Shown one piece after another: positions 12,522-30,920 of a stretch of DNA of 64,000 nucleotides. The translations under genes were made by a program, and so were the position numbers. The stretch comes from Amaranthus tricolor (lineage: Eukaryota > Streptophyta > Magnoliopsida > Caryophyllales > Amaranthaceae). Position 1 is the stretch's first letter; each line of letters opens with the position of its first letter. The stretch lies in the NCBI RefSeq assembly GCF_026212465.1, contig NC_080059.1:13714972-13778971 (forward strand), written 5' to 3'. The notes under the pieces are model-generated. The model did not search any database, was not told where the DNA came from, and was given only the letters and a program-made list of their open reading frames with translations.

Positions 12522-13059
12522 CGGCCCGTTTGGTACATAGTATTAGAGGGCAGTAATGGTAATAAAATTAAGTAATAAAAAATTTGGTTGTTTGGATGCC
12601 TTCAATGATAATGGATGGTAGTAAAATAAGGTAATGAAATTACCAAAAACGGCCATTTTTATTACAATCAAGCAATCTGGTATTAGGCTATAATGGTAAT
12701 GAAGTATTACTATAGTAATAAAATAAGGTAATGTTGTTTCGAGCTGAAGAAAAAAAGGATAATGTATGTAATTATCCAAAAAAATATTATTATTAAAAAA
12801 AGAATCATTAGATAGAATAATTTAGATACAATAATGCTTTTAGATACAAATATACAATAATGAAACTAAGAGTCATTACCATTTTTTATTACTAACAACC
12901 AAATGCAATCAATGGAATATTATTTTCAATTACCATTCTTTAGTCATGCACACCAAATAAAAGAATCTTCATTACGAATTCTCATATCCATTCCTTTATT
13001 ACTATTGTCATTACAACATTTCATTCTCATTACTTCGTTACCATCAACCAAACGGGCCG
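12522..13059. mobile_element. PIF/Harbinger-type MITE inside the gypsy integrase
   Basis: The 538-bp element has 13-bp perfect ends, CGGCCCGTTTGGT on the left and ACCAAACGGGCCG on the right. TAA flanks it at 12519-12521 and 13060-13062, the 3-bp target duplication typical of PIF/Harbinger (TWA). The right side reads TAATAA, so one extra TAA exists. Removing element plus TAATAA gives back the conserved integrase reading YFTKWIELEPLA, which confirms the insertion. The interior is AT-rich and non-coding. Confidence 0.88.
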
Positions 13060-13260
13060 TAATAAGTGGATTGAACTAGAACCATTAGCCACCATAACTT
13101 AAAGAAAGGTAGAAATATTCATCTAGTAGAACATTATAACTACGTTTAGACTTCTTAGAATTCTTACGATAGATAATGACACCCAGTTCGATTGCAATAC
13201 ACTTATAGAGTAACAATGATCTCTTGTGGATTTAATGAACATATTACATACCTCATCCAG
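13060..13260 (+). pseudogene. Dead gypsy integrase, core continuation
   Basis: After the MITE the sequence reads KWIELEPLATIT, then a block near 13140-13190 with RILTIDNDTQFDCNT. This matches the second catalytic Asp region of gypsy integrases (ILITDNGTQFDC). Stops interrupt it. Homology fades at about 13240-13260. Confidence 0.78.
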
Positions 13261-13499
13261 CCATTCTGATTCTTATTCCATTTTTTTTCTTAATTCCTAA
13301 TCCCAATCCCCATTTCCACAAACTGTGATCTCTCCACCCATTTCCTATTTTACGAACAGTAGCCTTCGTTCCCTTCCGTTTTGCCTTCCATTTTCACGAA
13401 CAATCAGTAGTTAGCAGTTTCAGTTAAGGGAAGGTGAAATGGAAAAAAAATTTTGATCTTGTGGTGTTCTTTAATTCTTGTCCAATTTTCTAGGAAGTA

Positions 13500-13720
13500 C
13501 TCCTAATTCTTATTATTTATTTTCTTTTAAGTCTTTTTAGATAATCATGTCAATCATTATCTTTTCCGGGTTAGCTACGTCTTATTATCTTTCTCGAGTC
13601 GTGGGACTCTTTTGGTCATGCTCTCCTTTATGGGTATGAGTTGCCGCCGTCCTTCCCTCCTCAGACCCCTGTCCATAGTTTTTCTATGAGCGGAATACAC
13701 TGGGTAGGATGATGATGAGA
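13500..13720 (+). mobile_element. 3' tail of an RTE-like LINE (or derived SINE)
   Basis: The sequence has a CCGTCCTTCCCTCCTCAGACC block, then GCGGAATACACTGGGTAGGA and a GATGATGAGA tail. This resembles the end of plant RTE-type LINEs and related SINEs (…GGGATACACTGGGTATGATGATG). Two reverse-oriented tails of the same type occur at 42294 and 52812. The 5' limit is uncertain. Confidence 0.5.
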
Positions 13721-14339
13721 TAATCATCTTAATATAATGTTTTGATTTTTTTTTTTTTTTGGATTTGATTGTGTCGAAATAAATGGAGAAATGAGGTTGA
13801 TAAGCTGTAGTTTGTCATGTAAAAAATATTTTCATGGAGTAAAAGAGAACTAGAAAAAATATAATCTTTTAAATAGAATCATAATTTTCTGTTTTTGTCG
13901 ATATTTAATATTTTAATTGATTAATTTTTTATTTGAATTTAAGTATGAAATGTGTACTTTACTAATTTAAATTAAAATATGAAATGTATAATTTATGGAT
14001 AAGTGAAAAAAAGATATAAATAAAATAAAAAATTAAATATGTAAATAAAAAATTAAATATTGTGTGAGTCATACTAAAAAAAATATAATAAAATTTACTA
14101 TACGAATAAAAAGGGTAAATTGTCAAAATTAAATTAATATTTGCTCGATCAGCTGAAAATAAACTCAATTTATTACGATATTAAATTTATATAATCTAAA
14201 TAATGACATTATGCGCCATTTTTAGAATGTGAAAACTCGGCGTGGTCAATTACATTTATCAATCGTTGTTCAATGTAATTTTTTTAAAGCAATTGATTGT
14301 ATTTTTAAAAAATTATCGACATCCCTTATTTAAGTTTCT
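13721..14339. other. AT-rich non-coding stretch
   Basis: It begins with a T-rich run near 13745-13760. No gene or clear element end is recognised. It separates two parts of the gypsy integrase, so it is presumably inserted or rearranged DNA. Confidence 0.4.
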
Positions 14340-14705
14340 AGTTCCGCCCCGGGTCGAAGAGATATATGATACTCAATGGTGTCTGAGAACAACTCCAAAG
14401 GAGGCCACATGCCAAACCTTTTATAAGTCGGTTTATGGTTTAGAGGCCCTCCTCCTAGTAGAAATTGGAGTCAAAGCTCACATTGGAACATGGAGGAAAA
14501 TGAGGAATCACGACTATTGGATTAGGAACTAATAGGTTAAGTTAAGGAGAAGCTTGCACTCAAAATGGATGCTTACAAAAATTGAGTGTCAAAAGCATAT
14601 ATAAAGAAGGTGAACAAAGGGTGTTCCAAGTAGGATATATGGACCCAAGAAATGCAAAAGCAACCTAAAAGAAAGAACATGGCAAACTCTAAAAGAAATG
14701 GGAAG
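14340..14705 (+). pseudogene. Dead gypsy integrase C-terminal part
   Basis: The + strand frame through 14370-14480 reads LRTTPKEATCQTFYKSVYGL and then EALLLVEIGVKAH. This is the well conserved ...AYRTTP...T..TP..LVYG.EA..PVEIG... block of plant gypsy integrases. About 150 bases on, a VFQVGYMDPRNAKATK-like piece matches the region after it. The frame is closed by stops. It abuts a truncated LTR at 14706. Confidence 0.78.
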
Positions 14706-15470
14706 TGTTGACTCTTTATGTTTTAATGATGACTAAACTTAACTAATATAAACAGGTTTTATTTAAAAGATTGATGCATGTCAATATCCGGTCTGAAGTT
14801 GAAATAACCAAGAACTTTGTAAGAATCTGTGATATCCAAAAAATTGAAATATAGTCAGAAGGTCTGTTGTAGGATGTTAAAGTGTAGACAGAAGGTCTGC
14901 TGATCCTAGCTGATAGTCTACTGGTTCTTGTTGATAAGTTAGAGATAGTGCATTGTTCCTAGGAATCAAGTTTGGAAGTTTTACGTCAACTGAGAAATTC
15001 TGAAGATAGAAGAGTTCTTGTTTTTCTAGTTGATTGTATGGGTATATTTAGTAAGTTGCATACTTAAATTAGTAGTTAATAGTTTAAAATTACATGACCT
15101 AGTGTGACCGCCACAACTAAAGTAGTGGAGAAAAATTCTTCTGTTTTCTCTCCACTTAATAAGGCTAGTTTTAATAGGTTTTAATTTGACGAATTCAAAA
15201 TGTCTTATTTTTATGAAAAGAAATCGTAGCCTATTTTGGATAAAGCATTTACCCTTTCCTCCTTATTTTAGGATTAAGGAGTAAAGAGGGTTACGCATTT
15301 TAAGGGAACTTAAATTATGTTTCATTGCCAATTAACTTGGTAAGTTTTTTTGTGCAAGTTAATTATCTTATCCTTGGGTTTTATGTTATTGTAAATGGTT
15401 TTTGAGAGAAAACTTGTAACCAGACTTGGGGAAATCTAGGGGAGAAAGTGAGCTTCATGGTGGAAGTATA
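14706..15470 (+). mobile_element. Truncated LTR related to the solo LTR at 10482
   Basis: It starts TGTTGACTCTTTATGTTTTA and follows the 10482-11979 LTR through several shared blocks (GTCAATATCCGGTC, then AACTTGTAAC...GACTTGGG...TCTAGGGGAG). It stops near 15470 without the 3' third. The long tandem repeat block of the other copy is missing. No target duplication was found. Confidence 0.7.
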
Positions 15471-17320
<1,850 letters not shown>

Positions 17321-17324
17321 TATA

Positions 17325-17945
17325 ACCTAATTTTATTTAGAGTTGGTGTTATAACTTATTGGTTGTATTATAAACTACTAAAGTTGATATTATAACCTAT
17401 TAAAGTTGGTATTTGAAGTTGGGGTTATAACCAATTAAAGTTGGTTTTAGAATTGGTATTATAACCTATTTAGATTTGGTGTTATTCTTATTGAAATTGG
17501 TATTATGAGTTATTAGAGTTGGTATTATAACCTATTAAAGTTGGTATTTAGAGTTGGCATTTTAGCCAATTAAATTGTTTTAACCTTAAGTTGTTAACCT
17601 ATTGAAGTTGGTATTATAATCTATTAAAGTTGGCACTTTAACCTAATAAAGTTGGTGTTTAAACTTGTTGAAGTTGGTATGTTAACCTGTTGAAGTTGAT
17701 TTTTAAAGTTGGCGTTAATTTTAACCAACTACAACAGGTTAAAACACCAACTTTAATAGGTTAAAATACCAATTGTAATAGGTTATAATACCAACTTCAA
17801 TAGGTTAACAACTTAAGGTTAAAACAATAATTTAATAGGTTATAACGTCAACTTCAAATACCAACTTCGATAAGTTAAAATACCAACTTCAATAGGTTAA
17901 AATACCAACTTCAATAAGTTATAATACCAACTTTAAAAATATGCA
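17325..17945. repeat. Large imperfect palindrome made of short repeats
   Basis: From 17325 to about 17700 the + strand carries many copies of an approximately 20-25 base unit on the theme ATAACCTATTAAAGTTGGTA. From about 17710 to 17945 the same units occur in reverse complement (TACCAACTTCAATAGGTTAT). About 50 bases around 17570-17620 pair almost perfectly with 17782-17834, and this longer stretch includes CCTTAAGTTGTTAACC. The centre is near 17,702. A transcript would fold into a long hairpin. It resembles a foldback element, but no clear target duplication was found. Confidence 0.85.
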
Positions 17946-18628
17946 AACGCATGTGTGAGTTCTTAGGTTTTTTCTCTTTTTATTCAAATATTAAAGTGGA
18001 TCTGAGAGAATCTTGTCTTATAAGGACGGTACCTCAGAGAGTTGCTGCATACAAAAAGAAATCAGATTAGAAGAGCTTTCTATAAGATACATCTTGAAAC
18101 TTTGGTCACGATTTCAAATTAGCTCCCAAATATTCACAAGATCCTAATAAATTAAGCATTGTGTTTAGCAAATCCCAAGGAAAAAGGCAAATAACTCGTC
18201 AACTCCTAAAAATAATGTAAAAGGACGTGTTTTCATCAACTTAACAGGTCTTCTTCAACCAATCATATATATGAATATGATGATCTCATATTAAATCTAC
18301 CTAATTAATCACCATTATCATCAAAATCAATATATTTAGTATTTTTTTAATTAGAAAGTCAAATTCTTACACTTATCGTGGGAGAATGTGAATCCAATAT
18401 ATATAAAAGTACGATTCTAATGTGTAGCCAATATTAGAAAGATTACATGAATCTCAAAAGTTATTAAAATGTATTGCCTCAGCAGTCATCCAATGTTTGA
18501 TACAACATATATATGGAAATCACAGCTTCAAGTTTGAAAAGGCCAACAGTCGTTAACTTTGAAAGCAACGGTTGAAAAGTTAAATTAACCATTCAATGAT
18601 CAATTAGTATAGTATAACAAATAATAAA

Positions 18629-18979
18629 GGGAAATTATCAATAGTATTTCTGTGTTTTTACACTTATTTTTGACACCTTTGTGTTTTTTCGATTATCAAT
18701 AGTACCTTAATATTTCATACTAATTATAACCGTGACATTATTCAAGTTTTTGCCGTTATCTTGCCGTTAAATCCTTTAAAAAAAACCATAGTCAGTTTAA
18801 CGGTAAATAAATAACAAACTGACCATGGTTTGTTTTTAAAAAGGATTTAACGGCAAAAACTTGAATAATGTTACGGTTGTAATTAGCATGAAATGCTAGG
18901 GGTAAAATTAATAATCGAAAAAGGACAGAGGTACCAAAAACAAAGTGCAAAAACACAGGGGTACCATTGATAATTTCCC
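18629..18979. mobile_element. Mutator-like MITE (long inverted repeats)
   Basis: The 351-bp element starts GGGAAATTATCAATAGTA and ends TACCATTGATAATTTCCC. The inverted arms run almost its whole length (for example CCGTTAAATCCTTTAAAAA against TTTTTAAAAAGGATTTAACGG around the centre near 18,800). Candidate 9-bp flanks AATAATAAA and AATAATCTT agree at 6 positions, fitting a decayed Mutator-type duplication. Confidence 0.8.
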
Positions 18980-19233
18980 AATAATCTTACGAGCCCTAGT
19001 TGTTGATTGTTGGTTGTTTACTAGAGAAAAACGGTGTAAAACCAAATGTAATAATTTTATTTTGACTTAATAGTTATTTACTTTTTTTTTTTTTTGACAA
19101 TCAAAAAGCAAAAGTCAAAATTATAGAAAAAAAAAACAATATATAAAACACCCATATTTATAAATCATATAGCTAAAAACATGATACCTAACAGTTGGAT
19201 GTAAAGAAGTTTTAAACTAGTCAATATTACCAT

Positions 19234-19729
19234 TGTATTAAATTGAGCTAGACTTATTGTGAATGTCAACAAATAATTGGGAAATCATGAAATGCATACA
19301 CTTTATAAGCCAAGAAGATATATATTATCCAAAAACAATATGGCATTGGGAATAAGGGTTCCAATTACTTATAAAGTATGAACATCATCTTTAATTTGTC
19401 AATGTGGGATAAATCTTCCCAACACCCTTCACATGTAAGCCCCCATCAAGTTCGCATGTGGGAGTACTCAATTAGGGTAGGAACGTCATTCTTTTCGAGC
19501 CTATCATTTTTAATTTTTGATTGAACCTGGCTCTGATATCATATAAAATTAAGCTGGATTTATTGTGAATGTCAGCAAATAATTGAGGAAACATGAGATG
19601 TCCACACTCTATAAGCCAAAGAGATATATATTATTCCAAAAACATATGGCAATGGGGAGAAGGGGTCCAATAACTTATAAAATGTGAACATCATCTTTAA
19701 TTTGTCGATCTAAACTAACCATCCCAACA
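19234..19729 (-). mobile_element. TRIM (miniature LTR retrotransposon)
   Basis: Two direct repeats of about 190 bp (19234-19424 and 19542-19729) enclose only about 117 bp. On the - strand the repeat starts TGTTGGGA and contains GACAAATTAAAGATGATGTT. The spacer carries a primer-binding site next to the right repeat (GGCTCTGATATCA at 19529-19541, complement of TGATATCAGAGCC) and a G-rich tract near the left one. This is the standard TRIM layout with no coding capacity. The two repeats differ at many positions, so it is old. A convincing 5-bp duplication was not found (ACCAT against AACCT). Confidence 0.85.
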
Positions 19730-19894
19730 AACCTAAGTGATTTTCACCTAATCTTCAATCAAGATGATATATTAAAAGTATGGTGTAAGCAATTTACTAT
19801 GGTAAAATCAAAGAAATAATTTTGCATTAATATCTTTCTCTAACTTAGATCAAAAATACAAATCCTCTGTTATTTTTTATTTACAACTCACCAC

Positions 19895-20445
19895 TAGGGT
19901 GTGCAAAATGAGACCAGATCGGCGGTTCAAAACGAAACTGGTTGAGACGAAACCTAAACCTGATCTAACCGGTTGCATCTGATTCGGGCTTCTGGGTCTT
20001 ACTTATTCTTTATTTTGGGTTTTCGATCCGGTTTGGTCTGAACCCGGAAAAATCCAAGTTAGACCGGAATAGACCAGATATGTATAAAAGTAATTTTGAA
20101 GAGGAATAATATTTGCGATTTTTATGTATATACTTATTTAAAAGGCTTTATATTTTTTATTTCTAACACAAAATAATTTTTTAACTCAAATATTTTAATT
20201 TTATAATAATTAATTTGCTAAATTATTTTAATATCTTCTATTTTTAAATTTAATTCTGGTATGAAAAATTGCTTCCGGTCTAACCACTCTAAACCCGGAC
20301 CGGATGGGGAGGAAACCGGATAAGACCGAGACTGAACCGGATGTAACCAGTCTGGTCTCCAATCTTAGCATATTTAAAATTCCGGCCTTCCGGTCTAATA
20401 GGTTCCAACCAAATCGATCTCGATTCGGACTAGTGCACACCCCTA
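19895..20445. mobile_element. Non-autonomous hAT element (551 bp)
   Basis: The ends are TAGGGTGTGCA and TGCACACCCCTA. Flanking octamers CTCACCAC (19887-19894) and CTAATCAC (20446-20453) agree at 6 of 8 positions. Subterminal regions carry repeated CCGG/ACCGG words (AACCCGGACCGGATGG and similar), as usual for plant hAT binding regions. An open frame on the - strand at 20228-20440 is non-coding shadow. Confidence 0.82.
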
Positions 20446-20618
20446 CTAATCACACATAATTTAACTTTTTAAAGAAGATTTAAAAAAAAATAAAAACAAG
20501 CATTAGCTAAAAATTTAATCAACATTCACCAATCAAATCAAGGAGTTAGGTTATTATAGTGTAATTTAATTCATTTTGATAAATTTATTTATTATTTTCA
20601 TTCTTCCTTCTTATACTT

Positions 20619-21171
20619 TGTTTTTGTTGAGAAACGATCGAATTTGTAAAGGAGACTTTAAGAGAAGTACCTTTGAATTAAGGAAAGTGAGATGATCTGA
20701 CCGCCGCGAATGATGCACCTACGACCACAAAGAAAGACTAAACCGAGGGTTGATGTCTCGAAAAGCCCTCCGATATCTAAGTCAGACCGTGAAATGTAAG
20801 TAGTAAGTGTAAGTATGAGTATGAGAGAGTAGAATTGTGTAACCCTATTTCTGTAGAAGGATGAAATATTTATTAGAGTCTATGTAGAGAAGTTGTAACT
20901 GCCATTGGTTATTTCTATAGTGCTGCCTCATGGAGAATATGACCATAGAAGTGACGTAGTGATAGCGATTATCTTGAGATGGTGGGCGGTTATCCATGGA
21001 AGTGTCTTTAGTTGAAGTGAAAGTGAGAAACTGCTGTATGATGTCCTGATTATGTGACTTTGACTGTTATTGACTTTTAGGATTGATATTGACTTGTACT
21101 TTTGACCCTTGATCCATTGAACAAGGGTATTTTGGGTATTTCGAATATGTGGTATTTTTTAATCCCCAACA
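20619..21171 (-). mobile_element. Probable solo LTR
   Basis: The + strand unit starts TGTTTTTGTTGAG and ends CCCCAACA, with five bases TACTT before and CACTT after (4 of 5 match). On the - strand it would begin TGTTGGGGATTAAAAAATAC, typical of plant gypsy LTRs. No internal region is next to it. Its base composition (GACCGCCGCGAATGATGC and similar) differs from the AT-rich surroundings. Confidence 0.55.
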
Positions 21172-21972
21172 CACTTCTTCATTGGTCTATTCATACTTCT
21201 CTTTAGTGGTAGTTACTTACAATAGTTGGTAAAAATGTGGCAAGAGGTGTTTTTAACAAAAAATATTCAAAATTTCAATTATTTAAAAATAATCAATATT
21301 GGAAATTATTCACAACAGCTATTCGCCTATTCATGATTTAAGATACTCTTGATCAAAACAATATATTTAATTCCGTAAAAAATAAAATGTAACAAATTAT
21401 AATAGATTGTAACTGATTGATTATTTATATTTTAATGTGAACTAAACAAAGTCTCGAAAAAAACATAGGATCTATGATCATATGATTATTGGACCATGTT
21501 GATAGATTAATAGAGAAATTAAGAATGGAGTTGGTATAGGTTAGTGTGAGCGTGTGGACTAGTAATAACATAAATGCAAACGAAGTGAACCAAATCATCA
21601 TGCATGCTTTCCTCGAGGACATATCTAACAGCTCTCAACTCAGGAAACTGAAATTTGCACGTATATTATTAAGTTTCCTCGAGGAAAGCGTGATCAGTCT
21701 TCTGTATTGACTTTTTATTATTAAAAAAATTCATTTAGGAAATACATACTTCCTTCGTTTTGAAATATTTATTACATTATAGTTATTGATATTATTTATA
21801 TTTTAATTTTAATGTTTAAGAAAATATTATAGTCATGTGGAATTTTATTTCAGTCGTCTGATCGTATATTTTTATAATATTAACTTTTTGTAATTTTGAA
21901 ATATACATAGTTCACTATATTAATTATTAAAATAACACGTTAGATTGAGCTAAAAGTCAAACATACAAAGTA
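21172..21972. other. AT-rich intergenic DNA
   Basis: No gene is recognised. TTTCCTCGAGGA-type words occur twice (21609 and 21672). CTTCCTTCGTTTTGAAATAT near 21750 looks like a degenerate Stowaway end, but no partner end was identified. Confidence 0.4.
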
Positions 21973-22229
21973 CTCCTTCCGTTTCAATTTAGTTGCAACG
22001 TTTGTTTTTTCACGCAATTTAATGCACTAATTCAATCCTTAATATCTCTAATTATGTACAATATAAAATTATAAAAAATTAACATGAATAATTTTTGCAA
22101 TGAAACGAATTAAACAACATCTCACTTGATTATATTTTAACTTATAGATTAAAAACTAATAACAAATTAAGAGTGATGAATAAATAATGTCATTTTTCTA
22201 ACGTTGCAAGTAATTTGGAACAGAAGAAG
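21973..22229. mobile_element. Stowaway-like MITE (257 bp)
   Basis: The left end CTCCTTCCGTTTCAATTTAG plus TTGCAACGTT is mirrored at the right end by AACGTTGCAAGTAATTTGGA plus ACAGAAGAAG. The inverted repeat is about 35 bp. TA precedes the left end and TTTA follows the right. The interior is AT-rich and non-coding. Confidence 0.72.
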
Positions 22230-23745
22230 TTTAATGTGAGAAAAAAATATACACTTCTTCAAAATAAGATTCAATTATGATTTATGATAGATTTTTTTAA
22301 TTAAAATTTAAAATAACTCCGAATTAGATGTATGAATAATTATCCATCATTAATTTTAGTTCATGAAGAACTAATTGAGATTCCTCGATATTGAGTTACA
22401 ATTTTCTCATTACATAATTGAGTTGAATAATTTGTTGTTATTCGAATCATTTGTGAAAATAGTAGAAACATAATTACATTTTTTTTTTTACAATATTACA
22501 CTTATAACACCCAATAAAATTTAATGATATTAAGTACACTTACACATTAATCTATAAAATCTTTATTACACTATTTGATAGTCTTTTAAAACATACAATT
22601 ATTCTTTAGGTACTTTTTAACAAAAAAATTATTATATAATTTTTAACAATGTTCCTTTTTAGTGTTAACTTAAAAAATCTATCATAATTCATAATTGAAG
22701 CTTATTTAAAGTTAATTGTCAATGACCCAAAAATTAAAAATAGAATTACCGTAAGACCCCTGAGAAGCATTGGGAAAATCTATTGAAAATTAATGTTAAA
22801 TGTGTGTGAAAAAAAAACTTAAAAGGAATTGTGGGAAATGGAAAATACTGTATAATCTTAATTTAAAAAATCCACCACAGTTCAGATGATTTTATATAGC
22901 TTTAATGGTGAATCCAAGATCTAAATTCACGGGTTCCATCAATTTTATTTAAGTAAATAATGAAAAAAATCATAAAAAGTTTGGCAGAGTTTTATTTGTT
23001 AAATAACAACTTAAAAAAAATTCATTACTCTAAATTGACGAAAGAAAAACCCTAATTCCTAAAACAGTTAAACTAAAAAATGTTAAACTAATTTTTTTAA
23101 AATTCATCAATAACACGTTCTACTTCTAGCTAATGCTTAAATATAGATCCGCTTATGTGGTCAGATTAACTCCAAATTAATTTTCACACGGGTTAATGAG
23201 GTGCCGATTGCCATCACTCCATTAGTAGATTCGACTCGATCCTTAAAGAAGCCGCCCGATCCAATCTTAAAGCGCAGCGGACGGTCTAATAATGCCAATT
23301 ATTGCCATCAGATTTAAGCATTAAACTGTGGATTAGTAGAGCATAATCGAATGAATGTTATAGTTATACTCATAATTAAAATAAGGGGCAAGAAAGTCAT
23401 GAGCCATGACAAAAAGGAGGCAAGCGTGTAGCGTAGCGTGCAGCATCATAGGAGTACAAGTTTTGCAATTTCACCCAAGCTTCTCCATCTTCTTCATTAA
23501 TTAATTTATATGACTAAAAGTTCCTAATATTTCTATTTATATTTTATTTGTAGACATAAATTCAGCATCATAGGAGTATAATCTTTCTTTTTAACTTCTA
23601 TAATTATTCTTTTTGCCCACTCACTAATCAAAGTTTAAAAATTATAAAACCCAAAACAAAAAAAAAGTATGACAATAGACAAAGATAAATAAGTCTTATG
23701 CAGTGAAATTATTCAAAATAAAAATTTTCTATTAACCTAAAAACT

Positions 23746-23787
<42 letters not shown>

Positions 23788-25087
23788 TGTAGTGAAATTA
23801 TTCAAAAAAATTTAGACTCTTGTAATGAAACAAAGGGAGTCATTGAGGGTTTTTTTAATATGAAATATTCCTATTGAAAGTTCTACCTTTTAGATTTTTT
23901 AAATATAGTTATTTATTTAGAAATGGGTTTGAATAAGGGATTATTTACTTTGCCCTTGTTAATCATATACACTGATAAAAATATTAAAAAATGACAAATG
24001 TCATTTTTAAGGAGTGTTAACAAATGGAATTACTTTAGTGGATGATAGGGATTACATAATAATATTTACCTAATTTAAAATTTAATTTTTATAAATTGGT
24101 ATATTAAATTAGGTAAATTATTTATAGATTCTATATGTCTAACCTAGATTTGATTACTTTTAATTGAATGTAAAAGTGATGTATTCGATAAATAATTTAA
24201 AATAATTAGCATTTAATTTTTTCTTTAAAAAAATTAGGTATTCGATAAATTTAATCACGATATTATATACTTGTATTATCTTTAAAGTTATATTTTTATA
24301 TGTTTGATATTTAATGAGTTGTCCAAATTTATTTGTAAAATTGTTTCTTGGTGCATATAATTCTCTAAAAATATAGTGCTTGTAGTGGAAATATAGTGAA
24401 GAAGTAAATGTGAGTGTAGAGAATTGAAGAATGACTTTAGAAAGAAAAGTATTGTGAATAAGTTGCTCTAAATTTATAAAAGTAAGTGGGAGAACTCAGA
24501 TGATAGTTAGAGAAGATGTTATTGCAGTAACGAGTAACTTATATTGCAAGAAAGCATAAATTTATAAAAATTATTTGTTTGACACTGAGTCAGTTTATTT
24601 TCACAAAAATTGCTAGTTATCAAGGGTATATATATTTTTAACTAAAGTATGAGAATTAAAATCTAAGCCTTTTTTATAATAACTTCAATCTTTTTTAATT
24701 TACAGTATAAAATACGACACTGAATATTCGTTCATCTAAAAGAATAAAATTAACATGCTAAATATTTACTAGACCAAAAAATTCTACCAAATTCAATTCA
24801 CCCAAAACCAAACCGATATGATTTGATTTTCAAAATTTTGTAATATTTTTAATTTTATGCCATATATTTGGTTAAAACTTAAAAAACTTTCATTAATACT
24901 TATTGTTTAAATTAATATTCATCAACTATAATTAAAAAAATACTTTTATAGACCACTATAATAAGAATTTTTAAAAAAAAAACCTTAGCCTAAAAATAAC
25001 ATTATATTTTATTTAATAATTTTGTGATAATAAAAATAAAATATATTCATGTAATTTTTAATTTTTTATTTTTGAAAAAACTCTTAG

Positions 25088-25141
<54 letters not shown>

Positions 25142-25550
25142 TTGAAAGAGTTATTATTATTATTATTGTATATACGTCCAATGCATAAAACTTAACGCGA
25201 GATTCCGATAAACGACACGCGAGAAGCGCAATGTGCAGCAACTTACGTAGAGTTTTGTTGTTTACAATAATTCTAATTATATTTTGTATGAGATTGTCTC
25301 AGATAGGCTTATATATATTTTATTTTTTTAATTAATTACTTTGAGATCGTAAGTGATCGTTTTAAGGTTATAAGTTATCAATATAAACTATAAAAAATAA
25401 TTATTTAAAAATTATAACTCTAATATTATAAATGACTGTTTTAAGATAAAATATTTGTACTAAGTCAGCCTAATAATAATGGTGTCTTAGTGAATTTATT
25501 GATATTAAATTAAATTTAAATAAAACTTGCCGAGCTGTAAGTTCAATTCT
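22230..25550. other. AT-rich intergenic DNA upstream of squalene epoxidase
   Basis: No gene is recognised in 3.3 kb. It contains two copies of CAGCATCATAGGAGTA (23441-23456 and 23563-23578), a run of 39 A (23747-23785) between 17-base direct repeats, and an (ATT)n run at 25088-25142. A denser stretch at 23190-23300 (GCCGATTGCC, AGCGCAGCGGACGGTC) is unexplained. Confidence 0.5.
25088..25142. repeat. (ATT)n microsatellite
   Basis: About 18 ATT units lie roughly 550 bases upstream of the squalene epoxidase start codon. Confidence 0.95.
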
Positions 25551-25558
25551 TTATAAAA
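25551..25558 (+). promoter_or_regulatory. Candidate TATA box of squalene epoxidase
   Basis: TTATAAAA stands 128 bases before the ATG and is followed by a C/T-rich leader (CATCTCTGATCTGTCTC, TCTCTCTCCACCATC) typical of a plant 5' UTR. Transcription would start around 25585-25595. This is inference from position and sequence only. Confidence 0.5.
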
Positions 25559-25685
25559 TCCACCCCATCTCTGATCTGTCTCTTTATAATTCATTTCATC
25601 CTCCACCAATATTTCCCGTCCAGCATTTTCCGGCGAGGGGAGGCGATTCCTTAATCTTCAACTGCTTCTCTCTCCACCATCTAGA

Positions 25686-30586
<4,901 letters not shown>

Positions 30587-30872
30587 ACCAAGAGCTCTGT
30601 TACATACTGGAACTGCTAACACTTCCCTAAAAATAGGGGCCGACCGGTCTGCCACTACCACTGCCACCAAGATATACTCGAATTGTGGTCTCTGTATAGC
30701 CATCGTATTTGGCTCGAAAATTAAACACAAATTTGGATTGGAAGGTGCATTTTTTGACATTTTTCATTTTGATTCTAATGTTCAAATTGTATATATCCCA
30801 AGATGTATCTCTATAGGTAGACCTCGTGTTTCAACTCTTTTCTCATTTGTTTCTATGAAGGTTTTTTTTGGC

Positions 30873-30878
30873 AATAAA
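30873..30878 (+). terminator. Candidate poly(A) signal of squalene epoxidase
   Basis: AATAAA lies 287 bases after the stop codon, followed by a T-rich tract (30905-30920). Plant 3' ends are loosely defined, so this is a candidate only. Confidence 0.4.
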
Positions 30879-30920
30879 CTGAGTTTTAATGCATTCTGCC
30901 TGCCTTTTTTTTTTTTTTTT

